Part shown: positions 1 to 10,800 of the stretch, piece by piece
How positions within the stretch are numbered: the first letter of the stretch is position 1
How the letters are laid out: every line of letters begins with the position of its first letter
Assembly (NCBI GenBank): GCA_025642065.1
Contig: JAODUP010001186.1
Span: forward strand, 30,001 to 94,000
Reading direction: 5' to 3'
DNA length: 64,000 nucleotides
Source of the DNA: Paralvinella palmiformis
Lineage: Eukaryota; Annelida; Polychaeta; Terebellida; Alvinellidae
The notes under the pieces: generated by a model
Told to the model about the DNA's origin: nothing
What the model saw: the letters and a program-made list of their open reading frames with translations, nothing else
Database searches by the model: none
Made by a program: the position numbers and the translations under genes

Positions 1-1370
1 ACGTGGCTATGCATGTATTACGACAATACATTTGATCAAACGGTTATGATATGAATCGACTTCAGTGGCTCCTCCTATTATTTCATGTACGCAAACCAAC
101 CTATGCTTGTTGTAATGGTTCTTGCAAGCTCTGAAGGACGACTCTTCTGGTCACTTAATAAGAGAATATATTGAAGTCAACATCAGTTATAAATCCCAGA
201 TTGGTGATAATTCTTACTGGCAGAAATCTCTATTGGGCACTTCAGTTGAATCATGATGTCTGATGTGATGCCTTTGGGCTGTCATGACAAAATTCTCTTG
301 TCTATATTCTGAAATGTGGGAATGCCCTTCTGGAAAAGATTTACAGTAAAAGTTGGTTATAAAAAACTAGGATATAACGAAATAGTACCTGGTCCGGCCA
401 AACGTCCATTCATTTCCATAGTAAAGAAACTGGGACATCACGAAATTTATCCAACGAAAACTTCGAAGTGATTTTTTGTTCGTACCAGCATTAAATCAAT
501 ATAAATCGTGCTGGTTATAATGAAATATGATGTTTGAAATGTCAATTGTCAGTCAGTCCAACGACTGTTGTGATCATTGCAATCGTAAATGCAACAACCA
601 ATGTGAAAATGTTATCGAATTTAATTGCATTGTTAGGACGACAGAAACGTGCAATTTTATGTTCGAATAGATGCTGAGTACATATTGATACCTGCCACTT
701 CAAAGTGTATTGTGGCGTATGATAAACTGCAAAGTTTGGATTGGCTTACCAACATGGCCGCACCATGACCAATACGACCGCCTGCATGAACTAATAGAGA
801 TTAAGCCTTAACCGCATACTCATAGCCACTGGATCAGAGAGAAATTAATTAGTTCATTGTTGCCCCTGTCTCAGATTCTAAGATTTCTGTACTCTTCTCA
901 TTGCTTCTACTTTTGACCTTGTATACAAGAGGATCTACTGGATTTCGGCCAATCAGCTCTTGGAATGTAAGATAGATATTGTCATCTTGTTTAATCGGCT
1001 TTATACCGGGTGCTATCTTTAAAGAACTATGTTTGGTCCACTGCTTATTGTTGGCGTATTTAAACCTTTTTTTCAGTTTTCAAATTTTATAACGATAGGC
1101 AGTCACCTATATTACTGTAATTTGATAGAGCACTGATATTGCGATTGATAAGAATTTGTAGGACATCTTTTTCGATCTTCAGGGCAGTTTCTATCTTTGG
1201 CTAGAAGTCATTAACAAATATTTAAAAAAATAAGTTTTATTACAATTGATTTCGGAATTGATTGGACAGGTCAGCTACTCTTTTTTACACTAGGATTGAA
1301 CATATTAGCAATGATTAATATATGATCGCAATGATTCATGATGCTAATAAATAAAGCTGATGTGATTAAA
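1..1370. other. Non-genic stretch, nothing recognised
   Basis: AT-rich sequence without a convincing open frame, splice-bounded exon, tRNA or rRNA signature on either strand. I see no transposon protein motifs here. Confidence 0.5.
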
Positions 1371-1792
1371 AGGGCGCCTCCGCGGCCTAACTGGTAGCGC
1401 GGTTGGCCACAGGTCTAGCTGTATATATAGCACCTGGATTCAAATTATGGTCAAGGCGAGCACCCGGCACTTGGCCCCAAGGGTCACAGGTTCGATCCCA
1501 GCAAGAGGTCGAAACTTTTCCAGAGATAAATTTTTCGGCTCACAACATCGTGGGTGGCTGACCACGTTAAATGGCACTGCCGTCTCCACTGAATTATTAA
1601 AAATAAAGCGGGACGTTAAAGACCCCCTGGGGACATTAAACACTCTGGCAGTGACCACACTCAGGGATGTTTCGGTTCCATCTTTCCGTACTGCTCCCCT
1701 CTCAGTGATGGGGGAGGAGGTTTCTCAACCACTCCAACATAGAGGCTGTGCTGAATAAGCGACACCCTGGGGATTATCCCTGAAAAACACAA
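1371..1792 (+). mobile_element. tRNA-derived SINE, family A (about 420 bp)
   Basis: A tRNA-like head with a recognisable B box (GGTTCGATCCC near 1491) is followed by a body that recurs twice more in the window: about 35690-36090 on the minus strand and a truncated copy at 46335-46528. The shared body includes the blocks CGGCTCACAACATCGTGGGT, CCGTCTCCACTGAATTATTA and AAAGCGGGACGTTAAA. Short open frames across it are by-products. The head of this copy is degenerate (GCGCCTCCGCGGCC), possibly a mosaic with family B. Confidence 0.7.
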
Positions 1793-1965
1793 CAAGCAAC
1801 ATTCTGGTCGAGCTATTTCGTGAAGGTATTTCATCTTTTGAATCGTCTCATTGGTTTTGGAGTGCGCTCAGCCTATTCAGCTTAGCCTGTACACAATAGT
1901 GGCTGTAAAACAGAAAGAATTTACTTTTTATACATGACAGTTATCTAATTACAGAGAATAGAAAA

Positions 1966-1968
<3 letters not shown>

Positions 1969-2015
<47 letters not shown>

Positions 2016-2087
2016 TTGAAGAATATATATATCTCCCTCTCTCTCTCTCTCTCTCAATCTCTCTGTGTGTGTGTGTGTGTGTGTGTT
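1969..2087. repeat. Compound microsatellite (TA)n, (CT)n, (GT)n
   Basis: An uninterrupted TA run at 1969-2011 is followed after a short spacer by CT repeats (2034-2063) and GT repeats (2064-2087). Confidence 0.95.
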
Positions 2088-2384
2088 TGAACTTCAATAA
2101 CTATTTGACCTGCTTTACTGTAATAGTTGTGATTATCCCTTGGATCAAGAAGCCACTGTAATTGTGAATTGATCATGAAAGGATCATCCCTGACATCAGT
2201 AGTAGAAGGCTTCATGTAATTAAAATAATTTTATTGCCACATTGCCCTGTATCATTCCCGTCGTGTCTACATCACCCCTTGTCTTTCTATTATTCTATAG
2301 TAAAATATACATTAGACTATGTGATTTATTCGGTAAATTCAGGTCTCTGATCTAAAGTACAAAAATCATAACGTATGCAATGTG

Positions 2385-2387
<3 letters not shown>

Positions 2388-2424
<37 letters not shown>

Positions 2425-2525
2425 TTTGATTTTAAGTGGGGTTTTGTCCGAGTGGGGTTTTGCCTGAGTGGGGTTTTGTCCGAGTGGGGTTTTGTCCGAT
2501 GGGGTTTTGTCTGAGTGGGGTTATA
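2388..2525. repeat. (TA)n followed by a ~21-bp tandem repeat
   Basis: TA run 2388-2416, then about five degenerate copies of the unit GTGGGGTTTTGTCCGA with short variable spacers. The unit resembles the inverted repeats of the element at 46529-47369 (GTGGGATTTTGTCC), so this may be a stranded transposon terminus. Confidence 0.8.
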
Positions 2526-3558
2526 TCCTTTCCTTTAAATAATTTCATGCTGCATTAATTGACTGTTCGAAAACACACTCAGTCCAGTTAAAGCTGACAC
2601 GAGTTTTCAGTAGATTCGAAGATCATCTGTTTGAATTAGGTGTAATAATTAATCTCATAATTAGGTAAATGAAACAAAGAAGTGTTCAATACAATGTATG
2701 AATCTTTGTTTATATACTACGAGGCAATAACCTTTACTGCTTATGATAGAAATATGTCTCATCAGATGTTTATTTAGACTAGTCGGCCATTGTTCATTGG
2801 GAATGTCTGTTTTGACAATACTAAGTCAGACTGAATATAGTGTGATTTATTCTCTCTTCCGAAAATACTCTTTACTAGTTTAATCAATCGGTTGAAAGTA
2901 ACAACCAATTAAGACAGAGATATATATCCAAATATTATATCATATCGCTGCCTGTTTACTTATTTAGGAGTCATATACTAAATGATCGGGCTTCTTCTAT
3001 ACGTGCATGTGACATATATATTGACCAGAAATGGAAATATGATAATCCATTAACTTTTATGGGTATTAGATTATCGTGAGTTCATTCTCTTTATTGTCAA
3101 TGTATCATAACTTCATAGAAAGTGTGTTCTTGTCACTTAATTGTCCATCAAGTTATTCAGAATATAAAATAAAATATGAACTCCGATTTCTTTGTAATGA
3201 TGGAATTGCTAACTAAATTATCAATTTTTTTTTTACTTGTATACATGTGATATATGCTTATATACATGCGTTTGCATGAAATTTATTACTCGATAATGCA
3301 TGTATGTACGTATGGCAAATTCCCGAGGTCATAATTATTCATATCGTGTGGTGGCACTTGAAAGTAGACAAAACAATCCCAGTGACGGATCTACTCAGGG
3401 TGTCAGAAGCCCACCCCCCATCTCTAGTAGGGATCCTCCATCTTTAAATGCAATAACTCATTTGGCGACATAATAACTATTAATAGTACCGCGAATTTGT
3501 CATTCTTAAATAACCACACATTGAGTATTGTGTAATGTGCACCTGATAACATTTTTAT

Positions 3559-3642
3559 TTAACAGACAAATTACAATTATACTTCATTTTATACTAAGTT
3601 ACTTAGTATAAAATGAAGTATAATTGCGATTTGTCTGTTGAA
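3559..3642. repeat. Long near-perfect palindrome (arms ~41 bp, 1-nt loop)
   Basis: The left arm ends ATACTAAGT at 3599 and the right arm starts ACTTAGTAT at 3601, with only base 3600 between them. The outer parts of the arms (AACAGACAAATT / GATTTGTCTGTTG) differ by about three bases. It lies directly upstream of the decayed hAT transposase. Confidence 0.9.
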
Positions 3643-3649
3643 TAATAGC

Positions 3650-4790
3650 TTAGTAATTAAGTTTAAAAAATCGACAATTCTTCCAAGAGGCTTAAATTCC
3701 TGGAGCTTGCACTCAAACAATATTGCCTCAATACTCTTCACGAGAAACTGAAAGGTTTGTGCAAGACACGTTGGGTTGAAATACATTCTTGTTTGATAAC
3801 ATTTGGTGAGCTTTATGAACACGTGGCCACTTGATTCGATGCTATGGTTAAACACATGTTCGTCCAGAGGTTAATAAAAGTCGTTGGCGTCACTTCCCAA
3901 TAGACTCATTGCATGATAACGTCAAAACCCAAAACAAACCAGGCGCGCTTTGCATTGTGGGATTTATAGGGGGGGTCCGCTGAGCGATAATACCGTGATA
4001 ATCCCGCCATTTTAACCTTAAACGTCAATGTTCCGGATCTGTCATAATCATGACAGTGACACCAAGATTACGACTGCTTATGGTTTTGGAGTTATTGTTG
4101 GCTTCACAGTATTAAAGAATAGTTTGGATTATTTGAAAGGTTATTTGAACTGGTTTCATATATACGTACTGAAGAAGGAATTCCAAGGGTTCCAATGGTT
4201 CAGTATAATAGGTCGAATGTACCTGATGGTACACCCCTTCTTTATTACAAGAGATTAATTTACATTTCTTTTATTGATATCTTACCCCGCCAGTTGCGGA
4301 ATGGTTTCTCTGCAGACAACTGCTGGCCAGTGGGTAATTTGCTGAGTTTAATACCATCTTTAATGGTCAAACTAGGGATGTCTCCCCCGGATCAATTTTA
4401 ATCATGGCATGACGACCTGCCAACTCCGAGGTAATTAGATAACGAAGTGTCCAGACGGTTCAGTATGTCGTTCAGGCTGATACTTTGATGAAATCCTAAG
4501 TATCTGCATATCCAGATTCCTTTCCAAACATTAGAATTTTACGGATATTAGGATATACTCTGCATGCCATATCTGCGGAATTAGAGCGTAGTTTCTTTGT
4601 GTTGAGGCTAATCAAAAGCCATTTAAGGAGATGGATGGCTGACACAAAGTTTTCTGCCTTAACTTTAATGAAAATACATTACCGTAAACACGTCGATTCG
4701 AAAACAAATTGCATATAGGTTCATTAAAGAAAATCCTAGACTTTTCGACTAACTGATGCAGATTTACATGAGGTATTAAATATTGAAATA
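3650..4790 (+). pseudogene. Decayed hAT-superfamily transposase
   Basis: Frameshifted and stop-interrupted coding remnant, recognised piecewise on the plus strand. Around 3733-3830 there is KLKGLCKTRWVEIHS, the block that precedes the catalytic core in ZMYM/KIAA1586-like hAT transposases. At 4045-4180 the frame gives VGFTVLKNSLDYLK. At 4195-4300 there is NRSNVPDGTPLLYYKR and then ISFIDILPRQLRNGF, the usual pre-dimerisation segment. At 4555-4690 the C-terminal dimerisation (hATC) domain reads AISAELERSFFVLRLIKSHL and continues RRWMADTKFSALTLMKIHY, matching the family pattern ERSFSxLxxIKxxLRxxM. A roughly 150-bp block (about 3880-4025) interrupts the homology and may be a nested insertion. It is not functional. 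Confidence 0.75.
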
Positions 4791-4799
4791 AATCGTCAG

Positions 4800-5283
4800 C
4801 CTGCTTATTAAATATTTTAGTGACATAATGCATAATATGTCACATTATGACTAGGGACACTTTCATGTTTTTAGTAACAAATCGAGTAACCCCCAATAAT
4901 CCTATCAATCTGTGCATTTTCTTGCTTGTTTGAGTGGGCATACAGGCAAGTGCCTATGTCTGGATCTGACCAGTTAGAGCCATGGTTGCGGTCAGTGCGG
5001 TGTGCGACGATATGTTGGTCAGAAGTGAAAGCGCAGGCCAGCAGGCAGTATCTAATTTTCTCCACTACTCTCACACCCACTGGTTGTTGCTTGATATGGA
5101 GTATGTACTGATAGGGATATAGTCCGGATAGGTAGTTTTAGGTGGTTAGATTAGTATGTAGTGTGTGATATAGTCTGATATCCCTGTTATGTGAGGAGGC
5201 TTGTTGGCGAGTGTTTTTATTCAAAGTACACAAACATCATAGGTATGATCTGGCTGTATGGTTGTGTGGATCCGCCAGATCTT

Positions 5284-5320
<37 letters not shown>

Positions 5321-6120
5321 ATGTCATTGTAACTAAATATATATACATTGCATAATGATTTATAATTTGATCAAGATATTATATGCGCGCTATGTACGTA
5401 TAAATAAATTAGATTCACCAATGTATATATGTGTTTGTTCAGTTATGTTTTTATGCTGTTTGAACGCATGCCGAATAATATTAATGTACACGTGTGTCAT
5501 ATATGATATATTAAACTTCTATGTGTGTGTATAGCTCTCATTAGTACTCTACCGAGGCAGATTTTTGTATGGGTGAATAACGAATATACGCTTCCTGTGG
5601 GATGTGTGATAGAATTTGAGTTAGCAACTTTGTTGTAAAACACGCTGACAAGTTGGGTGAGATATGTCAGTTAAGCCAATTAACACAAACCTCACAATTT
5701 AAAGCTTTTCTACTTCAGCCACATTCTGACATGTCTACTGGATTAGACATGTCGGACATTTAACCCGTGTTAAAACGACGGGGTTAGACCACGTCCAGGA
5801 TCTGTTTCCAGGTTAAAAATAATCCTGAGTCAAACGACAGAAAACCTCGATTCATATATGTTATTCATCATTAGTGTGACACAGCGTAGTTAAAGAATAA
5901 GGATCAGGCGAATTATATATATTCATGTTCTCTGATTTAGTGCTCGCACTTTCGTGTGCTATCCATGTTTCACGATCATATATCTTGAAACGAAAGAAAA
6001 TCAGACCTACTTCGCCATCTGCCGAACGTTGAAAGAACTATTCAAGAAATCGATGCAACGTTTATTAGTTTTCCCAGTTAATGCTCAGTCAAATAATGTA
6101 GCCAAATCCAACTCAAATTA

Positions 6121-6155
<35 letters not shown>

Positions 6156-6258
6156 CAGATATAGACAGGAATTCCATAAGACCCATAGGAAAATGAAAAA
6201 ATAATCTGTTTAAAATAGAAATGTTGCCAAAACACGTTTCGAGTTTCCGGTACAATTT
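4800..6258. other. Upstream intergenic region of SLC25A46
   Basis: No coding signal. It contains a TA microsatellite at 5290-5318 and another at 6119-6154, about 100 bp before the SLC25A46 start codon, so promoter elements of that gene should lie here. I see no clear TATA box distinguishable from the microsatellite. Confidence 0.4.
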
Positions 6259-6466
6259 ATGGCAGATATGTCAGCTTGGACTTCCCCGGGGATGGATAGA
6301 AATCCCCATACTTACGGCTATCACGAGGCTTATGCAGCCCCGTTAGCTCACCCAGGTCCATATGTCGTCCAGGGAGGTCACCTGCCTACTGGAGACCTAG
6401 ATACAAAGAATTTCGGAAATTTGAATGTTCCCCGTTCGCCGAGCAAACCAGCAACAAAAGCTAAAG
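6259..6466 (+). CDS. SLC25A46: SLC25A46 exon 1 (variable N-terminus)
   Basis: ATG start at 6259; 69 codons plus one base, donor GT at 6467. It encodes a Gly/Pro/Tyr/His-rich, probably disordered cytosolic leader. The in-frame ATG at 6268 is an alternative start. Confidence 0.85.
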
Positions 6467-7849
6467 GTCAGAGTTATGTAATCACGTAATTCTGGGTTTT
6501 TGGCCAATAATTTAGATTTGTTTAAGCAAACTTTTTTTCGTGTACTGACTATTTTTCAGGATAGTACCACATATTTGACTAATAAATATGTAAACAGTTT
6601 TACATCAAGGTGATTTATGTGGTGGTTCAACATTTGTCCCATGACAACTTGACAAGATCGCACATAATCCACGTGATTGTATCATGTATGAGGGGATAGG
6701 GGAGAAGTGGGGAGGGTCGACCAGGCGGGGAGAATCGACAACAACATTACAAACCCATTCGTTATTTACTACACTTAATAGTTTTAGGCTGGAACATATT
6801 AATATATAACATAATAATTGTTTTGTGTTTACTTTGAAACAGTTTCAAAAATAAAACAATACGCCACTGAAACACAATTAGCAACTGAAAGTGGGCGTGT
6901 GAAAATTCGAACTTTTGCCACTAGGTGTCAACATTTCAAAAGTCTAGACAACATTCATACCAGTCAGTTTGTGTTAGATTTTCACAGTGTTTGATCTTCA
7001 TTAGCTCTCTTTGTGGTATCCTTTTGGACAATGAATTAATGTATGTAGAAATAAAATATACCTTTCATGTAAGCTTATGACATTAGCTTACATGAAAGGT
7101 ACATTTTATTTCTACATGCGTCAATAAATTTTGAAATAACAGGGGAAACAAAAGTGGTCGATTCACCCTTCCATTTTGGCGATTCGCTCTTTGCAGACTA
7201 TAAATATTATAATTTCTATGTCACTATCCTAACTGGGTCATCAGAAAAAGATCATTTCTAATTTACATAAATTGTTAGTACGATCATTTTCTCTGGGTAC
7301 AGCCTTATGAATCGTGTAACAATTATGTGACATTTTATAGTCTAATTTACATCGGACACAAAGCCCAGAATTGTGGTAGACTTTTCTCTGACTTGTTGTT
7401 ACTAACAACAAGTCAGAGAAAAGTCTAAATATGCATAGCTAACTAATAATGTTAGTTAGCTATGCATATTTAGTTTTTTTCATTGTTCAAATAAAATAGT
7501 AATATTATTGATATGCTTTAAATATGGGTCTTCGTTTATTGCAAATAAATGAAGAAAATTGTGGATGAGCTGAAATGAAGATTTATCAATTTGATGAAAC
7601 GGTGCCCGTGGTCTGGTTGGTATTGTGTTGGACCACAAATCACTACCACCCATATTCCAATCTCGGCATGGGCATATCTGAAGGACATTTCAACTTTGAC
7701 TTTGCTTCATAACCTTTGGAAGTTGCTCAGCCTATTTAGCCTACCATGTGCACAAAAGTAGCCATAAAACATCAATCATCATCATTGATGTACCATATTA
7801 TAGATGTATAATAAAATTTTACGTCTTTTGTAAATGCATGAATTTATAG

Positions 7850-7886
<37 letters not shown>

Positions 7887-10800
7887 CTGACATGTGAATC
7901 ATGAAAAGAAACAAAAAGTGAATACTGAAAGATGAAGAATGATAAGAAACAGCAAATTTTAGTTTAAAACAACGTCCACATAGCAAACTGAATTGGTCGA
8001 TTATCCCTGCCATGTGGTCAAACTACCCCTCCTGCCACTTTGCTTATGTAAATAACGTTTACGACATTAAATTAGGTCACAAATCACGTAATCAATGCCT
8101 TGTTAGGAACATTAAACATTAAGGGACCGGTAGATAACTTTTTAATTAATTGGCACAAAGCCACGAAACTTTCAGGGGTGAAAGCTGTATCATAGGTCTA
8201 TAAAAAGAAATTAAAGTATAAACATTTGGACTGTGGTCGGTAAGTCAAGCCAAAATGTGGATTTTATTAAGTTCATTTTATTTTTCTACTAACTTTGTAA
8301 GTCAATAACTTCAGAACTATGATAGTTAGAAATGCTCAAACTGTACAATTTCAATCTCTGTACACTAGAGTAATAATAAAATGGATGGCAAGCATACATG
8401 ATTAATGTTTTACAGCCACTTTTGTGCACATGTTAGGCTAAATGGGCCCAGCAACCTCCAAAGGTAATGAAGCGAAGTCAAATATGAAACAACCTTCATA
8501 TATGCCTATGCCGAGATTCAAACATGGTGGTAGTGATTTATGGTTCAACACGCTACTGCTAGACCACAGAGGTGCCCCTGGCAAGCATACAATATAACCT
8601 GTTCTCAGAATTTAACCACAGAAGTCTTTTATGGGACCATATCATCATGTGGGATAAGTGGTAGGTGATTTCTAATTATGCCATGTGGAAGAGCTCGGTT
8701 TTCTCTAAAATTTGAAAACACACTTAATGTCTAGCCATGTGTCTTTCCACGCTAATTTTGAATTCGAGCATATTTTTGAATTTGTGACAATTTTGTCTTC
8801 ATAAAAATTGAAAAATTTATTGGTGTAATTGTACTTATTTATTAATAAAAAGTGTATTGCCTTGACACATCACTATGTTTGCCTGAATAACCAGTGATAG
8901 CAAAATGTTTAATGCATGTTTTCAAGTCAAGGTATTTAAGAATTTCATTTTGTCAAGTTCATTGTCACACAGATTAAAAAGGTAAAAAAGACCTTGACAT
9001 AGACACTTTTTGTGAGTTGCAGGGCATGACACTTACTATTGAGATTCACTTGTCCTGTAGGACAAGTGCTGCAAAATTTTACTTGTCCCATCTAAAATTT
9101 ACTTATCCCAACAAACCTCTACAATATCACTGAATTACACGAAGATCACTTGCCTGTTCAATTTGTTAAATATGTGTGTGCTCATGTCTCATGAACAAGC
9201 CAATTAAAAAAAATAGTGTTTCGCTGCTGCGTACCTATACTTATAATCTGCGATGCAAAGCTGACTGTGAGTGCCAGCTATGCACAAAGCCGAGATTCCA
9301 TACTTGCAATATTGTGGTATCCATGTGTTTTGGACAGCCATCTCACCTTCTTACCTATTTTGGAATCGGACGGTTGAATCCAGAATTTTTCAACCGTCTG
9401 TTTTGTCGCATACGCAGTTGCACTAAATGTATGAGTGTGATTGTATAAGTGCATACACAGTTGCACTTATAGAATCACACTCGTACGTTTACATGTTTTC
9501 CATTTTAGTAATGCAGTAGTTTAAATTTGCATGGTGTATGGAATCTCGGCTTAAAACCAAGATTCCATTAATGCGAATGTGACATTGTGGTAGCATATGT
9601 GACATTGCAGTATCCATGTGTTTCGGACACCGCTCTCACCTTCTGACCTCTATTTCTTGGGAAAACCTGCCTAGACACTCGAATTGGATGGTTGAATCCA
9701 TAATTTTACGATCCAGGTTGTAAAAATATGAATTGCTACATGGAGCAATCCATTTTTGTAGGCAGGTGAAATATAGCAGATTTAAAAATAAATGATAATT
9801 TTGGATCAGGTGAAAATTTGTTGGGCAAGTGAAAACATTTGGTTGGGCAAGTGCATTTCCAATCTACTTGCCCAGGGGCAACTGAATTGAAAACAAAATT
9901 CTGACCCTGCACCGAACATATGCAAATAACCATGTTTCATTTTTCAATCATGTTTTAGAACACACTGAAAACACATGACATGCAGTCTTGTTAGAAAGTT
10001 AAATTAAATGTTAGCATTGAACTGTATATAGCTTATTTTAGCAGTATTAGCAAAATTCTGGCCCTGCACCGAACATATGCAAATAACCATGTTTCATTTT
10101 TCAATCATGTTTTAGAACACACTGAAAACACATGACATGCAGTCTTGTTAGAAAGTTAAATTAAATGTTAGCATTGAACTGTATATAGCTTATTTTAGCA
10201 GTATTAGCAAAATTCTGGCCCTGCACCGAACATATGCAAATAACCATGTTTCATTTTTCAATCATGTTTTAGAACACAATGAAAACACATGACATGCAGT
10301 CTTGTTAGAAAGCTAAATTAAATGTTAGCATTGAACTGTATATAGCTTATTTTAGCAGTATTAGAGTAGCTTTTGTTATTAACTATTTAACAGAAATTAT
10401 TAATCGCATGCTTTACTTGTTTACAGAAAGTGTGCACAGATTTGTCGGACTTGGAGTGGGTTTGGCCAGGTAGTTATTGGAGTGTATAATAAATAATAGA
10501 ATTTGTTGTCATGGTAATTTAATATTTATAATGCATCCACTAATCAAGCATAATAATAAGTTAAAAACAATTGCTATTTACTATTGTCTCCATATAGTAG
10601 TTAATTTACCATTTTACTATTTAGCTATTTTTTGGAAATACTTTATTCCAGCGTGGCAGCAGAACATGTCTTGTCCCATCCTTGTATTGTGCTACGCAGA
10701 CAGTGTCAGGTAATTAAATTACATTATAACACTTTGACAAATTATCAGATTGTCGAAGAGGGTACTCTGATAGAGCAGTGGATGGAGTATTGCGTTGCTA

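Larger units (their letters stand above)
6697..8037. mobile_element. Putative foldback/inverted-repeat element in SLC25A46 intron 1
   Basis: The imperfect blocks at 6700-6741 (AGAAGTGG...GTCGACCA...GGGGAGAATCGAC) and 7993-8037 (reverse complement AAGTGG...TTTGACCA...AGGGATAATCGAC) face each other. A third related block (GTGGTCGATTCACCC) lies at 7153. Between them are three hairpins and a nested SINE. The boundaries are approximate. Confidence 0.4.

Noticed and set aside
1440..1758. Open frames on both strands in family-A SINE copies (also 35662-36175, 46402-46608)
   Set aside because: Non-coding SINE sequence. The same peptides recur only because the repeat recurs.
3940..4005. Promoter-like block (CATTGTGGGATTTATAG, ZNF143/THAP11-like; TCCCGCC, E2F-like)
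   Set aside because: It lies inside the hAT remnant, interrupting its homology. It is more likely a small nested insertion than a host promoter, and no gene start follows.
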